DNA of 64,000 nt from Gordonia hankookensis (GCF_014673215.1 NZ_JACWMS010000002.1:868001-932000), one strand, 5' to 3'. Shown: positions 7,921-16,946, counted from the stretch's first letter. A program made the numbers and translations. Notes: a model not told the origin generated them from the sequence alone.

Positions 7921-9450
7921 ATGCCCACTCCCGACGTTCTCGTGCTCGGCGCCGGTACCGCCGGCTCGATCATCACCCGTCGCCTGCTGGATGCCGGTCT
8001 CACGGTGACCCTGGTCGAGGCGGGCGGCGCCGACACCAACCCGGCGATCCATGACATGTCGCGCGTCGGTGAACTCTGGCTGGGACCGGAGGATTGGGGA
8101 TACTTCTCGGCTCCTCAGCGCAACGCCATGGATCGTCGACTGCACATCCCGCGCGGCAAGGTCGTCGGCGGCTCCAATCAGCTCAACGGCACCATCTGGG
8201 TGCACGGTTCGCCCTGGGACTACGACCAGTGGGCGGCCGCAGGCAACACCGGCTGGGACTGGGAGTCCGTGTCGCCGCTGTTCAAGCGGATCGAGAGCGC
8301 ACAGAGCCCCGAGGGCCTGATCGACACCGTCGAACCCGATCTGTCGCCGATCCAGCAGGCCATCCTCGACTCCGCGGTCGCCCACGGCCTCCCGCTGAAC
8401 TCCGACTACAACTCCGGTGACCAAGAGGGTGTCTCCCGGATGAAACTCAACCTTCGCGACGGACAACGACTTTCGACGTGGGCAGCATACATGCGGCCGG
8501 TGATCGACCACGCCCGCCTGACCCTGGAGACCGACGCACTCGTCCATTCCCTCATCGTCTCCGACGGCACGGTCCGCGGCGTCCGGATCATCGACGCCGA
8601 CGGTCGACGGCGAGAACTGCACGCCGGACTCGTCGTCCTGTCCGGTGGCGCGATCGGATCACCGACGATACTGCTACGCAGCGGAATCGGCCCGGCCGAT
8701 GAACTCCGGCAGCACGGTATCGACGTCGTCGCCGATGTCCCCGGGGTCGGCAAGAACCTGCAGGATCATTTCCTGGTGCCCGTCATCTTCGGGACCGACA
8801 GACCGATCGATCCGCCGCTGCCCTTCCAGCCGGTGACCCAGACACAGTGGTTCTGGAAGAGCGATCCCACCCTCCCGGTGCCGGATACTCAGCCGATCAA
8901 CTTCAGTGTGCCGTTCTACTACGACGACGGGATGACCGGCCCGGCTTCGGGTTTCACATTGCACGCGGGTCTCATCAGGCCGCACAGCATCGGAAGTGTC
9001 ACGCTGCGCGACACCGACCCCGCGTCGGAGCCGATCATCGATTTCAACCTCTTCGACGACGAGCGCGATCTGCGGGCACTGGTCCGGTCGGTTCGCCAGT
9101 GCCGCGAAGTCGGACGTCAGGGACCGCTCGCCGACGAATGGGGCGCGTACGAGGCGCTGCCCGGTCCCGACGCCGACGACAGCGACGAGGCACTCGCCGC
9201 GTGGGTCCGCCGTGCCGTGAACACCTACCACCACCAGGCGGGAACCTGCCGGATGGGCACCGACGCCGAGGCCGTGGTCTCGCCTGGCTTGCGCGCCATC
9301 GCGGTGGAGAACCTGATGATCGCCGACGCATCGGTGATGCCCTCTGTCACAACAGGAAACACGAACGCACCGACGGCGATGATCGCCGAGCGCGCAGCCG
9401 AACTGATCACCGCGGGGTTGACAAGCAACCCACGCAGCACCAAGGAGTAG
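7921..9450 (+). CDS. GMC-family FAD-dependent alcohol oxidoreductase
   Basis: A 509-residue glucose-methanol-choline oxidoreductase. The N-terminal FAD motif GAGTAG is at residues 9-14, the GMC signature region around GGSNQLNGTIWVHG near residue 85, and the C-terminal catalytic HHQAGTCRMG with H437/H438. It resembles choline dehydrogenase-like members that oxidise primary alcohols to aldehydes. The start has a strong AAGGAGGAAC site. It is followed six bases later by an aldehyde dehydrogenase, a pairing that takes an alcohol to an acid. Beside the iac operon, tryptophol (indole-3-ethanol) is an attractive substrate, but that is inference. The 232 bases upstream hold no gene. Confidence 0.85.
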   Translation: MPTPDVLVLGAGTAGSIITRRLLDAGLTVTLVEAGGADTNPAIHDMSRVGELWLGPEDWGYFSAPQRNAMDRRLHIPRGKVVGGSNQLNGTIWVHGSPWDYDQWAAAGNTGWDWESVSPLFKRIESAQSPEGLIDTVEPDLSPIQQAILDSAVAHGLPLNSDYNSGDQEGVSRMKLNLRDGQRLSTWAAYMRPVIDHARLTLETDALVHSLIVSDGTVRGVRIIDADGRRRELHAGLVVLSGGAIGSPTILLRSGIGPADELRQHGIDVVADVPGVGKNLQDHFLVPVIFGTDRPIDPPLPFQPVTQTQWFWKSDPTLPVPDTQPINFSVPFYYDDGMTGPASGFTLHAGLIRPHSIGSVTLRDTDPASEPIIDFNLFDDERDLRALVRSVRQCREVGRQGPLADEWGAYEALPGPDADDSDEALAAWVRRAVNTYHHQAGTCRMGTDAEAVVSPGLRAIAVENLMIADASVMPSVTTGNTNAPTAMIAERAAELITAGLTSNPRSTKE

Positions 9451-9455
9451 TCCCG

Positions 9456-10910
9456 ATGATCGACATTTCCACCCTCAACACCGGTCTCTACATCGGCGGC
9501 GAATGGCACGACGCCCGCGAGACCTTCACCACCCTCAACCCGGCCACCGGGCAGCCACTGGCCGAGCTCGCCGCAGCGGACGCGAGTGATGTCGATGCCG
9601 CGGTGTCGGCGGCCACGACGGCGTTCCGCGGCGACTGGGGCGCCCTGGCACCGTCTCGTAAGGGCGCCTTGCTGAACAAGCTGGCCGACCTCGTCGAGCG
9701 CGACGTCGAACAGCTCGCAGCGTTGGAGTCCCTGGACATGGGTCGTCCGGTCGGCATGAGCGCCGCGATGATGATCCCCAACCTCATCGCGACGTTGCGC
9801 TACTACGCGGGCTGGGCGGACAAGATCAACGGCGAGCTGATCGCCAACGACGGGTACCTGGGCGGACCGGTGCCGACCCATGCCTACACACGTCGTGAGC
9901 CGCTCGGTGTGGTCGCGGCGATCGTGCCGTGGAATGCCCCGCTGATGATCCTCGGCTGGAAGCTCGCCCCAGCCCTGGCCTGCGGTAACACCGTCATCAT
10001 CAAGCCGGCCGAGGACGCTTCCCTCTCGATCCTGCGCCTCGCCGAACTCGTCACCGAGGCGGGTTTCCCGCCCGGCACCGTCAACGTTCTCCCGGGCGTC
10101 GGCAAGGTGGCAGGCGAGGCGCTGGCGCTCCATCCGGGCATCAAGAAGATCTCGTTCACCGGCTCCACCGCGACCGGACGCGCGATCCTGCAGAACTCCG
10201 CCGTCAACTTCAAGCGCACCGCGCTCGAACTCGGCGGCAAGGCTCCGCAGATCATCTTCGACGACGCGAACCTGGAAGCCGCGATCCAGGGCACCGCGAT
10301 GGGCCTGTTCTTCAATCAGGGCGAGGTCTGCGCTGCCGGCACCCGGGTGATCGTTCATCGGAAGGCCTACGACGCCGTCATCGACGGCCTGAAGGGCGCC
10401 GCCCAGGCACAGGTGATCGGCGACCCGTTCGATCCGTCGACCACGATGGGCCCCTTGGTGAACGAGCGCCAGCGCGATCGGGTGCTCGAGTACATGAAGA
10501 CGGGCGCGGGCGAAGGCGCTGATGTGATCACCGGCGGTTCGGCGCCCGAAGGCCCCGGATTCTTCGTCGAGCCGACCGTGCTCGCCGGCAGCAACGACAT
10601 GACCGTCGCCCGTGAGGAGATCTTCGGCCCGGTCGGCGTGGTCATCCCGTTCGACACTGACGAGGAGGCCATCGCGTTGGCGAACGACAACCAGTACGGC
10701 CTGTCGGCGACCGTGTGGACCAGTGATGTGACTCGCGCACACACGATCTCGGCGAAGATCGAGGCCGGAGCGATCGGCGTCAACGGCTGGTCGCCGCTGG
10801 CACCCCAGCTGCCGTGGGGCGGCGTGAAGGCCAGCGGCGTGGGTCGCGAACTCGGCTACGAGGGCATCCTGTCCTACACCGAACCCAAGACGGTCACCGT
10901 CGTCTTGTGA
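9456..10910 (+). CDS. NAD(P)-dependent aldehyde dehydrogenase, candidate indole-3-acetaldehyde dehydrogenase
   Basis: A 484-residue aldehyde dehydrogenase superfamily enzyme. It shows the oxyanion Asn region VPWNAPLM, the cofactor loop FTGSTATGR, the general base Glu in LELGGKAPQ, catalytic C292 in NQGEVCAAGTR and the C-terminal EIFGPV and PWGG motifs. The start is the ATG with AAGGAG eight bases upstream, just after the GMC gene; the reading frame is open further upstream but that part lies within the GMC gene. Both the GMC enzyme (from an alcohol) and the amine oxidase at 13.2 kb (from an amine) would make an aldehyde substrate, and oxidation of indole-3-acetaldehyde would give IAA for the iac operon. 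Confidence 0.88.
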   Translation: MIDISTLNTGLYIGGEWHDARETFTTLNPATGQPLAELAAADASDVDAAVSAATTAFRGDWGALAPSRKGALLNKLADLVERDVEQLAALESLDMGRPVGMSAAMMIPNLIATLRYYAGWADKINGELIANDGYLGGPVPTHAYTRREPLGVVAAIVPWNAPLMILGWKLAPALACGNTVIIKPAEDASLSILRLAELVTEAGFPPGTVNVLPGVGKVAGEALALHPGIKKISFTGSTATGRAILQNSAVNFKRTALELGGKAPQIIFDDANLEAAIQGTAMGLFFNQGEVCAAGTRVIVHRKAYDAVIDGLKGAAQAQVIGDPFDPSTTMGPLVNERQRDRVLEYMKTGAGEGADVITGGSAPEGPGFFVEPTVLAGSNDMTVAREEIFGPVGVVIPFDTDEEAIALANDNQYGLSATVWTSDVTRAHTISAKIEAGAIGVNGWSPLAPQLPWGGVKASGVGRELGYEGILSYTEPKTVTVVL

Positions 10911-10929
10911 TCGACTCCAGCCGGTGACC

Positions 10930-10971
10930 ACCGGGGTGGCCGATGTGCGGTTTCGTCATCGGCACCCCGGT
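10930..10971. terminator. bidirectional hairpin terminator between the aldehyde dehydrogenase and tetR genes
   Basis: The arms ACCGGGGTGGCCGATG (10930-10945) and CATCGGCACCCCGGT (10957-10971) pair over 15 bp with one bulged G. It lies between two convergent genes and could stop transcription from both. There is no strong T-run. Confidence 0.7.
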
Positions 10972-10974
10972 TCG

Positions 10975-11571
10975 TCACATGGTGACCGAGGCGCGGCCGG
11001 CCAGAATGGTGTCGAGAAGTGCCAGCTGTGACTCGCGGGACGTGCTCGCCGGGTCGAGGACGGCATTGACCTGCAGCCCGATGATCGTCGTCATCAGTAC
11101 CTCGACGCCTGCATGGACGTCGACCGCCGGCAGTTCGCCACCATCGATCGCTTGCCGCCAGTACGTCGCCATACGCTCTTTCCACGCCGCCACGGCCACG
11201 TTGTTCACCTTCGCCATTCCCGGGTCGGTCATGGCCCGCTGCCACAGCGACACGGCGATCCGCGCCTCGAGCTTGGCCTCGTCGGTGAGCGGCATGATCT
11301 CGATGCAGAGTCCGCGCAGGGCCCGGCCTCCCCGCCGGCGCCCGACGGATGTGTCGATGCGCTGGTTGGTGGCGTCGATGACGTACTCGAACGCGGTGCG
11401 CAGGATCTCGTCCTTGCCCGAGAAGTAGTGACTCAGCGCGCCGTTGGTGTAGCCGGCCTCGGTCGCGAGGTCGCGCATGTTGATGCCGTCGATGCCGCGA
11501 TCGGCGATGATCCGCCAGGCCGCGGCCACGATCGTCCGACGACGTTCGTCGTGGTCCACCAGTCTCGGCAT
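10975..11571 (-). CDS. TetR/BetI-like transcriptional regulator
   Basis: A 198-residue TetR-family repressor. The N-terminal helix-turn-helix covers about residues 8-55 (start PRLVDHDERRRTI; recognition region GYTNGALSHYF), followed by a helical ligand-binding domain like that of BetI-type members. The ATG at 11571 has GGAG just upstream; the frame continues further but those residues do not look like the family. It diverges from the permease/amine oxidase unit, and a perfect inverted repeat lies between them, so it probably represses that unit and possibly itself. An amine or its aldehyde is the likely inducer, by inference. Confidence 0.85.
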   Translation of the reverse strand: MPRLVDHDERRRTIVAAAWRIIADRGIDGINMRDLATEAGYTNGALSHYFSGKDEILRTAFEYVIDATNQRIDTSVGRRRGGRALRGLCIEIMPLTDEAKLEARIAVSLWQRAMTDPGMAKVNNVAVAAWKERMATYWRQAIDGGELPAVDVHAGVEVLMTTIIGLQVNAVLDPASTSRESQLALLDTILAGRASVTM

Positions 11572-11652
11572 CAGAACTCCGTTCTCCCGGCCACCCGGGG
11601 TAAAGGTTTCCCCGATGTCGGGCCCCAAGCGCTCGCTGTAACCTCCATCACA

Positions 11653-11684
11653 GCGTTTGATTCTACGTATGTTGAATCAAACGC
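11653..11684. promoter_or_regulatory. perfect 11-bp inverted repeat, probable TetR operator
   Basis: Arms GCGTTTGATTC (11653-11663) and GAATCAAACGC (11674-11684) are exact reverse complements separated by ten bases (TACGTATGTT). It lies about 80 bases before the tetR start and about 60 bases before the permease start, a normal place for a TetR operator controlling both directions. It is also locally AT-rich compared with its surroundings. Confidence 0.75.
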
Positions 11685-11745
11685 ACGCAGGCAGCCCACC
11701 CACGTCGCGCGATTGTCGCGGGCGACGTCCAGACAGAGGACGATC

Positions 11746-13200
11746 ATGCTAGAGAATCCCATGGTCACATCGCCGGTCACCGGCGAGAGTGGATCGCGAT
11801 CGTTGAAGGGGTCGATCGGTGTCGCCGGCATCGTATTCCTGGTGATCGCGGCCGCCGCGCCCCTGACGGCCGTCGCCGGTTCACTCCCGGTGATGATCGC
11901 CATCGGCAACGGCGCCGGCGCACCGATGGCATACATCGTTGCCGCGCTCGTGCTGCTGGTGTTCAGCGTCGGATACGCGGCGATGAGCTCGTCGGTCACC
12001 GACACCGGCGCCTTCTACGCATACGTCACGAAGGGGCTCGGCCGTCCCACCGGTCTGGGTGCCGCGGGCCTGGCCCTCCTCGCGTACACCACCATCCAGG
12101 CAGCAATCTACGGGCTCGCCGCATCCACGTTGAAGGATGTGGTCATCCGGTTCGGCGGCCCCGATCTGCCGTGGTGGCTCTGGGCCTTCGTGCTGATGGC
12201 GATCGTCGCGGTCCTCGGCTATCGCAGTATCGACCTCGGAGCCAAGGTGCTCGGCGTCCTGCTCATCGCCGAGATCGCGTTGATCGTCGCGCTGTCGGTG
12301 GCGGTGCTGGCCAAGGGCGGCGCGCACGGTGTCGACTTCGTGTCGTTCACCCCGTCCGCGTTCTTCTCCGGATCACCCGGTATCGCACTGATGTTCGCGA
12401 TCGGTTCGTTCGTCGGCTTCGAAGCGACCGCCATCTACGGTGAGGAAGCGCGGAATCCGAAACGCACGGTGCCCATCGCGACCTATGTCGCGGTGATCAC
12501 GATCGGCGTGCTCTATGCGGTCGCCAGCTGGGCAGTGGTCCTCGCGTTCGGCAGCGACAACGTCCAGGCGGCCGCACAGGGGAACACCGCAGATCTCACG
12601 TTCATCGCCGCATCCCAGTTCCTCGGCAGTGTCACCTCAGACATCATGATGGTGATGCTCGTGACGAGCCTCTTCGCGGCTCTGCTCGCCTTCCACAACG
12701 CGATCGCCCGCTACACTTTTGCACTGTCCCGCAATGGATTCGCTCCTCGACGTCTGACGAACGTGCACCCTCGGCACGGCTCCCCGCACGAGGGATCTGC
12801 CCTCCAGACGGCCACCGCCTTCGTTCTCGTCGGCGCCTTCGCCGTCGCAGGCGCGGACCCGGTCCTGCAGCTGTTCACGTGGATGGCCGGTGTGGCGATC
12901 GTCGCGATCCTCGTCCTGATGGTGCTCACCAGCATTGCGATCATCGCCTACTTCCGCCGCTCGAAGGTCGACAACCGGCTGTGGCACACCAAGATCGCTC
13001 CTGTTCTGGGGACTCTGGGACTGCTCGGGATCACCGCACTCGTGATCGCCAACTTCACCACGCTGATCGGCGGTTCACAGGTGTTGGCCGTCATCTTCCT
13101 GATCGTCATCGCGGCCACCTTTGTCGGCTGCTGGGCAGCGGGGCGCGCGCTGGTGTCGCGCCGCGCCGACGCAGGCGCCACGGACCTCCCACTGCCCTGA
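11746..13200 (+). CDS. APC-family amino acid/amine permease
   Basis: A 484-residue integral membrane transporter of the amino acid-polyamine-organocation superfamily, with about 12 hydrophobic segments. Family marks include the N-terminal GIVFLVIAAAAPLTAV helix and the GSFVGFEATAIYGEEARNPKR loop, near identical in type to APC permeases that carry amino acids and amines. The start is the ATG at 11746 with AGAGGA upstream; a second ATG lies five codons on. It is followed by a flavin amine oxidase 34 bases later, so the substrate is probably the amine which that enzyme oxidises. Tryptamine would fit the nearby iac genes but is not proven. Confidence 0.85.
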   Translation: MLENPMVTSPVTGESGSRSLKGSIGVAGIVFLVIAAAAPLTAVAGSLPVMIAIGNGAGAPMAYIVAALVLLVFSVGYAAMSSSVTDTGAFYAYVTKGLGRPTGLGAAGLALLAYTTIQAAIYGLAASTLKDVVIRFGGPDLPWWLWAFVLMAIVAVLGYRSIDLGAKVLGVLLIAEIALIVALSVAVLAKGGAHGVDFVSFTPSAFFSGSPGIALMFAIGSFVGFEATAIYGEEARNPKRTVPIATYVAVITIGVLYAVASWAVVLAFGSDNVQAAAQGNTADLTFIAASQFLGSVTSDIMMVMLVTSLFAALLAFHNAIARYTFALSRNGFAPRRLTNVHPRHGSPHEGSALQTATAFVLVGAFAVAGADPVLQLFTWMAGVAIVAILVLMVLTSIAIIAYFRRSKVDNRLWHTKIAPVLGTLGLLGITALVIANFTTLIGGSQVLAVIFLIVIAATFVGCWAAGRALVSRRADAGATDLPLP

Positions 13201-13234
13201 ACCACCGAGACCTCAACTGACAGGAGACACTTCG

Positions 13235-14602
13235 ATGTCTGACACACCGACCACACCGACCACACCGAAGGTCATCGTCGTCGGCGCCGGATTCGCCGGG
13301 CTCATCGCCGCTCGCGAACTCGAGGCGGCCGGAATCGACGTGCGGATCCACGAGGCCCGCGACCGCATCGGCGGTCGCGCCTGGACCGACGAACGCCTCG
13401 GCGGTCACGCCCTGGAGATGGGCGCCACGTGGGTCCACTGGATGCAGCCGTTCGTCTGGACCGAGATCACGCGGTACGGACAGGAGATCTACCCCAGCCC
13501 CGACATCGACGATGCCTACTGGGTCAGCGAGGGAACGGTGCGCAAGGGTACCGAGCACGACCTCGACGAAGCGCTGAGCAGGTTGCAGGAGAAGATCTTC
13601 GAGGGTTCTCGGGAGTTCTTCCCGTATCCGCACGATCCGTTCGCAATTCTCCGCGACGAGTCCACCGACCCCGACCTGATCGAGCGCTTCCGGCAGGCCG
13701 ACAAGGGCAGTGTGCTCGACTGCCTGCGCGACGGCAGCTACACGCAGGAGGAGATCGACCTCGCCGACTCGTACTGGTCCGCGGGCTACCAGGGTCCGAC
13801 TGCGACCGCGTCGCCACTGATGGCGAAACACTGGGCGTCGCTGAGCGATCATCGGAGCTCACTGATGGACGAGCAGACCCTGCGGTTCAAACTGACCGCC
13901 GGCATGCGCGGTCTCTACACCTCGATCGCGGGCGACCTGCGCGCCGACATCGCGCTGAACTCGCCGGTCGCGGGCATCGAGCACTCGACCGACGGGGTCC
14001 GTGTGACCCTTTCCGACGGCTCGGTCGAGACGGCCGATGCGGTGATCGTGACCGCGCCGATCGGCGCCCTGGGCAACGTGGACTTCCGTCCTGCCCTGCC
14101 CGCACCCGCGCAGAGCGTGATCGAGGAGGGCACCAACTCCGTCGGTTTCAAGATCTGGATCAAGGTCGCGGGCCGCCACTCGATCATCGCCGGCGCTCCG
14201 GGGAACCACCCCATCTCGCTATTGCGCAGTGAGTACTTCCTCGACGACGAGGACGCCACGATCCTCGTCGGGTTCGGCTCCGACCACACGAGGATCACCC
14301 TGGATGACGTCGCGTCCGCGCAGCAGGCGATCGACGTATGGCGCGACGACCTGACCGTTCTCGACTGCGGTGGACACGACTGGGTGGCCGACAAGTGGTC
14401 GGGCCAGACCTGGGCGACGCTGAAGTCGGGTCAGTTCTTCCATGGCTGGAGCCAGTTCCACACCACCGGCACCCGGCTGCGCTTCGCCGGCGCGGATTTC
14501 GCCAAGGGATGGAACGGCGTCGTCGTCGACGGCGCCATCGAGTCCGGCATCGTGAACGCCCGCGCCCTGATCAACGAGTTGGCGGTCGATCGGCGGCGCT
14601 GA
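13235..14602 (+). CDS. flavin monoamine oxidase family protein, candidate tryptamine oxidase
   Basis: A 455-residue amine oxidase (MAO/PuuB-like superfamily). The N-terminal FAD-binding segment VIVVGAGFAGLIAARELE is followed by EARDRIGGRAW. The C-terminal FAD motif is FAGADFAKGWNGVVVDGAIESG-like, and no nearby cysteine suits covalent flavin attachment. Such enzymes oxidise primary amines to aldehydes with release of ammonia and hydrogen peroxide. The start ATG has CAGGAG upstream. Coupled to the permease under the TetR regulator, it could make indole-3-acetaldehyde from tryptamine; phenethylamine or tyramine remain possible. Confidence 0.85.
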   Translation: MSDTPTTPTTPKVIVVGAGFAGLIAARELEAAGIDVRIHEARDRIGGRAWTDERLGGHALEMGATWVHWMQPFVWTEITRYGQEIYPSPDIDDAYWVSEGTVRKGTEHDLDEALSRLQEKIFEGSREFFPYPHDPFAILRDESTDPDLIERFRQADKGSVLDCLRDGSYTQEEIDLADSYWSAGYQGPTATASPLMAKHWASLSDHRSSLMDEQTLRFKLTAGMRGLYTSIAGDLRADIALNSPVAGIEHSTDGVRVTLSDGSVETADAVIVTAPIGALGNVDFRPALPAPAQSVIEEGTNSVGFKIWIKVAGRHSIIAGAPGNHPISLLRSEYFLDDEDATILVGFGSDHTRITLDDVASAQQAIDVWRDDLTVLDCGGHDWVADKWSGQTWATLKSGQFFHGWSQFHTTGTRLRFAGADFAKGWNGVVVDGAIESGIVNARALINELAVDRRR

Positions 14603-14698
14603 GTCGGGTACCGGTCACGGGCGCTGCTCGAGCTGAGCGACGACATTCCCGCAGCTTGGGTACGCTCGTGACCGACACCGGACAACGAAAGACACGCC

Positions 14699-15490
14699 AT
14701 GGATGCATCGCTCACCCCGGAAGCCGAGAGCGCCGTCGCCGACGTCGCGCAACGACATGGACTCTCCCGCGAGGCGGTGCTGGCCATGTTGCTCGCGGTG
14801 AACAACGGGGGCGGCACGATGGCCCAATTCTCCATTCCCGAACTCGGCGGTTCCGGACAATGGATGCGCGGCGGCATGACGATGGTCGGCAACATGTTCG
14901 ACAACGCGCTCAAGGCTCGCGTCGATGCACTGTGTGGCGAACTGTCGCGCCTGCTGGCCACCACGACCGTGTTCCCGACCACCTCCGCGTCGCCGCAGGG
15001 TCAATTCACCGCCGACAACTGGTGGCCGGGTGACCTCGGCATCCCGAGCTCATCGGGCGGGCAGAACGACGCCCGTTACGCAATCTTCCCCAGCACCCGG
15101 CGGCTCGCGATCCAAGTCAATGGTGTCACAAGGGTTTTCGATACGGGCGACCATCACATCGGCGGTGTCCAACAGCAGCAAGGCGGCAACACCTACGGAT
15201 CGGTGACCTTCACGAGCCAGTTGGGCACCTTCGATGTGTCGAGCCTGCGAGAGCTCGGGAGCCGGCAGGTGGCCGAAACGCCGGTTGCCGCGCCCTCCTC
15301 ACACGAGATGCGCGATCAGGCGCCGCCGCCGTCCGCACCGGCCCAGCCCGAACCGGTCATGGCAGCCCCATCCGACGACGCCGCCGCGATCATCGCAGCG
15401 ATCGAGTCGCTGGCAGGCCTGCATCAGCGCGGAATTCTGTCCGACGAGGAGTTCGCGACAAAGAAGGCCGAGTTGTTGTCACGGCTCTGA
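14699..15490 (+). CDS. SHOCT domain-containing protein of unknown function
   Basis: A 263-residue soluble protein. The C-terminal 30 residues form a SHOCT domain (ESLAGLHQRGILSDEEFATK), a short helical module found at the ends of many bacterial proteins. The N-terminal part (about 1-170) contains PTSASPQGQFTADNWWPGD and a central beta-rich segment resembling a PH-like fold, linked to the SHOCT domain by a Pro/Ala-rich region (about 195-225). I cannot assign a function. It converges with the SRPBCC gene, 13 bases between stops. Confidence 0.75.
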   Translation: MDASLTPEAESAVADVAQRHGLSREAVLAMLLAVNNGGGTMAQFSIPELGGSGQWMRGGMTMVGNMFDNALKARVDALCGELSRLLATTTVFPTTSASPQGQFTADNWWPGDLGIPSSSGGQNDARYAIFPSTRRLAIQVNGVTRVFDTGDHHIGGVQQQQGGNTYGSVTFTSQLGTFDVSSLRELGSRQVAETPVAAPSSHEMRDQAPPPSAPAQPEPVMAAPSDDAAAIIAAIESLAGLHQRGILSDEEFATKKAELLSRL

Positions 15491-15503
15491 ACACAGCCGA
15501 CAC

Positions 15504-15971
15504 TCAGGCGAAGCGTGCGGCCAGTCCTCGAAGCGTGCTCTCGATACCCGCACCGTTCTTCTTGTCGTAGCCGAGGATCTCGATGATCTTGGGCACCTTG
15601 ATCGTCGAGTAGTCGAAGGTCTCCGTGACCTCGGTCGTGGTCGGCGACGTCTCGTTCAGCTCCCACCGCCAGCGGTGTCCCATCGGATGCTGCCACTCGA
15701 CGACCTTGCCGTCGTCGAAGTCCGTCACGGTGGAGGTGATCTTGTACGGAACTCCGAACTGCTTCATGCCCACGCCGAATCGCGCACCGAGGCTCAGGGC
15801 ATCAGGCCCGGTCACCGGGGTGTCGCGCACAGTGCCCGACCCGTCCAGTTCGGGATGCCGATGAGGGTTCGCGACCAGGCCGAAGATGTCGGCGGCCGGA
15901 GCATTCACGACCACCCGGCGTGAGACCTTGTGGGGGCCGGAATCGACGGTTGTGACGATTGTGTCTGCCAT
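15504..15971 (-). CDS. SRPBCC (polyketide cyclase/dehydrase-like) family protein
   Basis: A 155-residue START-like protein. It begins with the RRVVVNAPAADIFGLVANPHRHPELDGSG strand-helix pattern of the family (quoted here in outline: VNAPAADIFGLV then HPELDG) and ends in a long amphipathic helix. This fold binds hydrophobic ligands; no specific reaction can be read from sequence. The start at 15971 (MADTIVTT) is preferred over an upstream GTG-like extension because family alignment begins there. It diverges from the alpha/beta hydrolase gene 62 bases away. Confidence 0.78.
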   Translation of the reverse strand: MADTIVTTVDSGPHKVSRRVVVNAPAADIFGLVANPHRHPELDGSGTVRDTPVTGPDALSLGARFGVGMKQFGVPYKITSTVTDFDDGKVVEWQHPMGHRWRWELNETSPTTTEVTETFDYSTIKVPKIIEILGYDKKNGAGIESTLRGLAARFA

Positions 15972-16033
15972 GGTGACAAATCTACGCTCCGGCGTCCGCA
16001 CGGAGTGTCGATGTGAATCGATACAGTGAACCG

Positions 16034-16915
16034 ATGGATGACGAGTTCAGCCTCCTGGGAGAAGCCGCCGACGAACTCGGATTACGGGTCCCGATCCCGA
16101 CCGTCACACGCATCGACACGACGATCGACGAGCACAGTGTGAGCGCACTGGTCTGGGGTGCATCGAGTCCGCGGGCAGTGTTCCTGCACGGTGGCGGACA
16201 GAATGCGCACACCTGGGACAGCGTTCTCCTGGCGCTGGGGATATCTGCCGTCGCGATCGACCTTCCCGGGCATGGCCACTCCTCCTGGCGTGCCGACGGC
16301 GATTACACGCCTGCGCCGAACGCCCGAGCTCTCGCCCCGGTCGTCGCGAAGCTGGCTCCCGACGCCGAGGTGATCGTCGGAATGTCACTCGGCGGACTCA
16401 CCGCCATCAGCCTCGCCGCCGCGGTCCCAGACCTGGTGCCACAGGCCGTCATCGTCGACGTGACTCCGGAATCCCCCCACCGTGCAGCAGAACTCGAGAA
16501 GCAGGCACGCGGAACTGTGGCCTTGATCGAGGGACCACAGGAGTTCGACAGTCGTGACGAGATCATCGAACTCACCGCCGCGGCCGCACCCACCCGGTCG
16601 CCGGCATCGATCCGTCGGGGCGTCATCCACAACACCCGCAGGCGCGCGGACGGTCGCTGGGTGTGGCGGTACGCCAGATTCCGGGAAGCACCTGAAGCGC
16701 AACCGATCTGGGATGATCTCGCCGCGACCGCCGCACCCATGACGCTGGTTCGCGGTGGCCGATCCCATTTCACCACAGACGAAGACGCAGAACGCTTTCG
16801 GGACCGGCCCGGACCCACCGACATCATCACGATCGCCGAGGCCGGTCACTCGGTACAGAGTGACGCACCGCTGGAACTGGCGGATGTGATCTCACGCGTG
16901 CTGACCCAGAAATGA
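16034..16915 (+). CDS. alpha/beta hydrolase fold protein
   Basis: A 293-residue cytoplasmic hydrolase. It shows the oxyanion HGGG segment (FLHGGGQNAHTW), the DLPGHGHS motif, a nucleophile elbow GMSLGG (Ser about residue 116) and a late AGHSVQSD segment with the catalytic His. The substrate is unknown; esterase or lactonase activity is possible. I prefer the ATG at 16034; a GTG seven codons earlier is possible. It diverges from the SRPBCC gene. Confidence 0.8.
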   Translation: MDDEFSLLGEAADELGLRVPIPTVTRIDTTIDEHSVSALVWGASSPRAVFLHGGGQNAHTWDSVLLALGISAVAIDLPGHGHSSWRADGDYTPAPNARALAPVVAKLAPDAEVIVGMSLGGLTAISLAAAVPDLVPQAVIVDVTPESPHRAAELEKQARGTVALIEGPQEFDSRDEIIELTAAAAPTRSPASIRRGVIHNTRRRADGRWVWRYARFREAPEAQPIWDDLAATAAPMTLVRGGRSHFTTDEDAERFRDRPGPTDIITIAEAGHSVQSDAPLELADVISRVLTQK

Positions 16916-16930
16916 ATGCCCGCGAACGAC

Positions 16931-16946
16931 TTGCGTGTTCACGCAA
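16931..16946. promoter_or_regulatory. perfect palindrome in the promoter region of the lsr2-like gene
   Basis: TTGCGTG and CACGCAA flank a TT, giving a 16-base palindrome about 90 bases before the Lsr2-like start. It could be a regulator site or a small terminator for the upstream hydrolase; there is no T-run after it. Confidence 0.35.

Noticed and set aside
8847..9455. N-terminal extension of the aldehyde dehydrogenase frame
   Set aside because: It overlaps the GMC gene in another frame and has no homology; the ATG at 9456 with AAGGAG is the true start.
9225..10931. 568-residue minus-strand open frame opposite the aldehyde dehydrogenase
   Set aside because: Antisense to an intact enzyme with all catalytic motifs; no ribosome-binding site or recognisable fold.
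7921..11571. Choline-to-betaine pathway (GMC, aldehyde dehydrogenase and BetI-like regulator)
   Set aside because: The gene set resembles betABI, but tetR sits with an amine oxidase and permease, and the iac operon adjoins. Choline stays a fallback reading rather than my main one.
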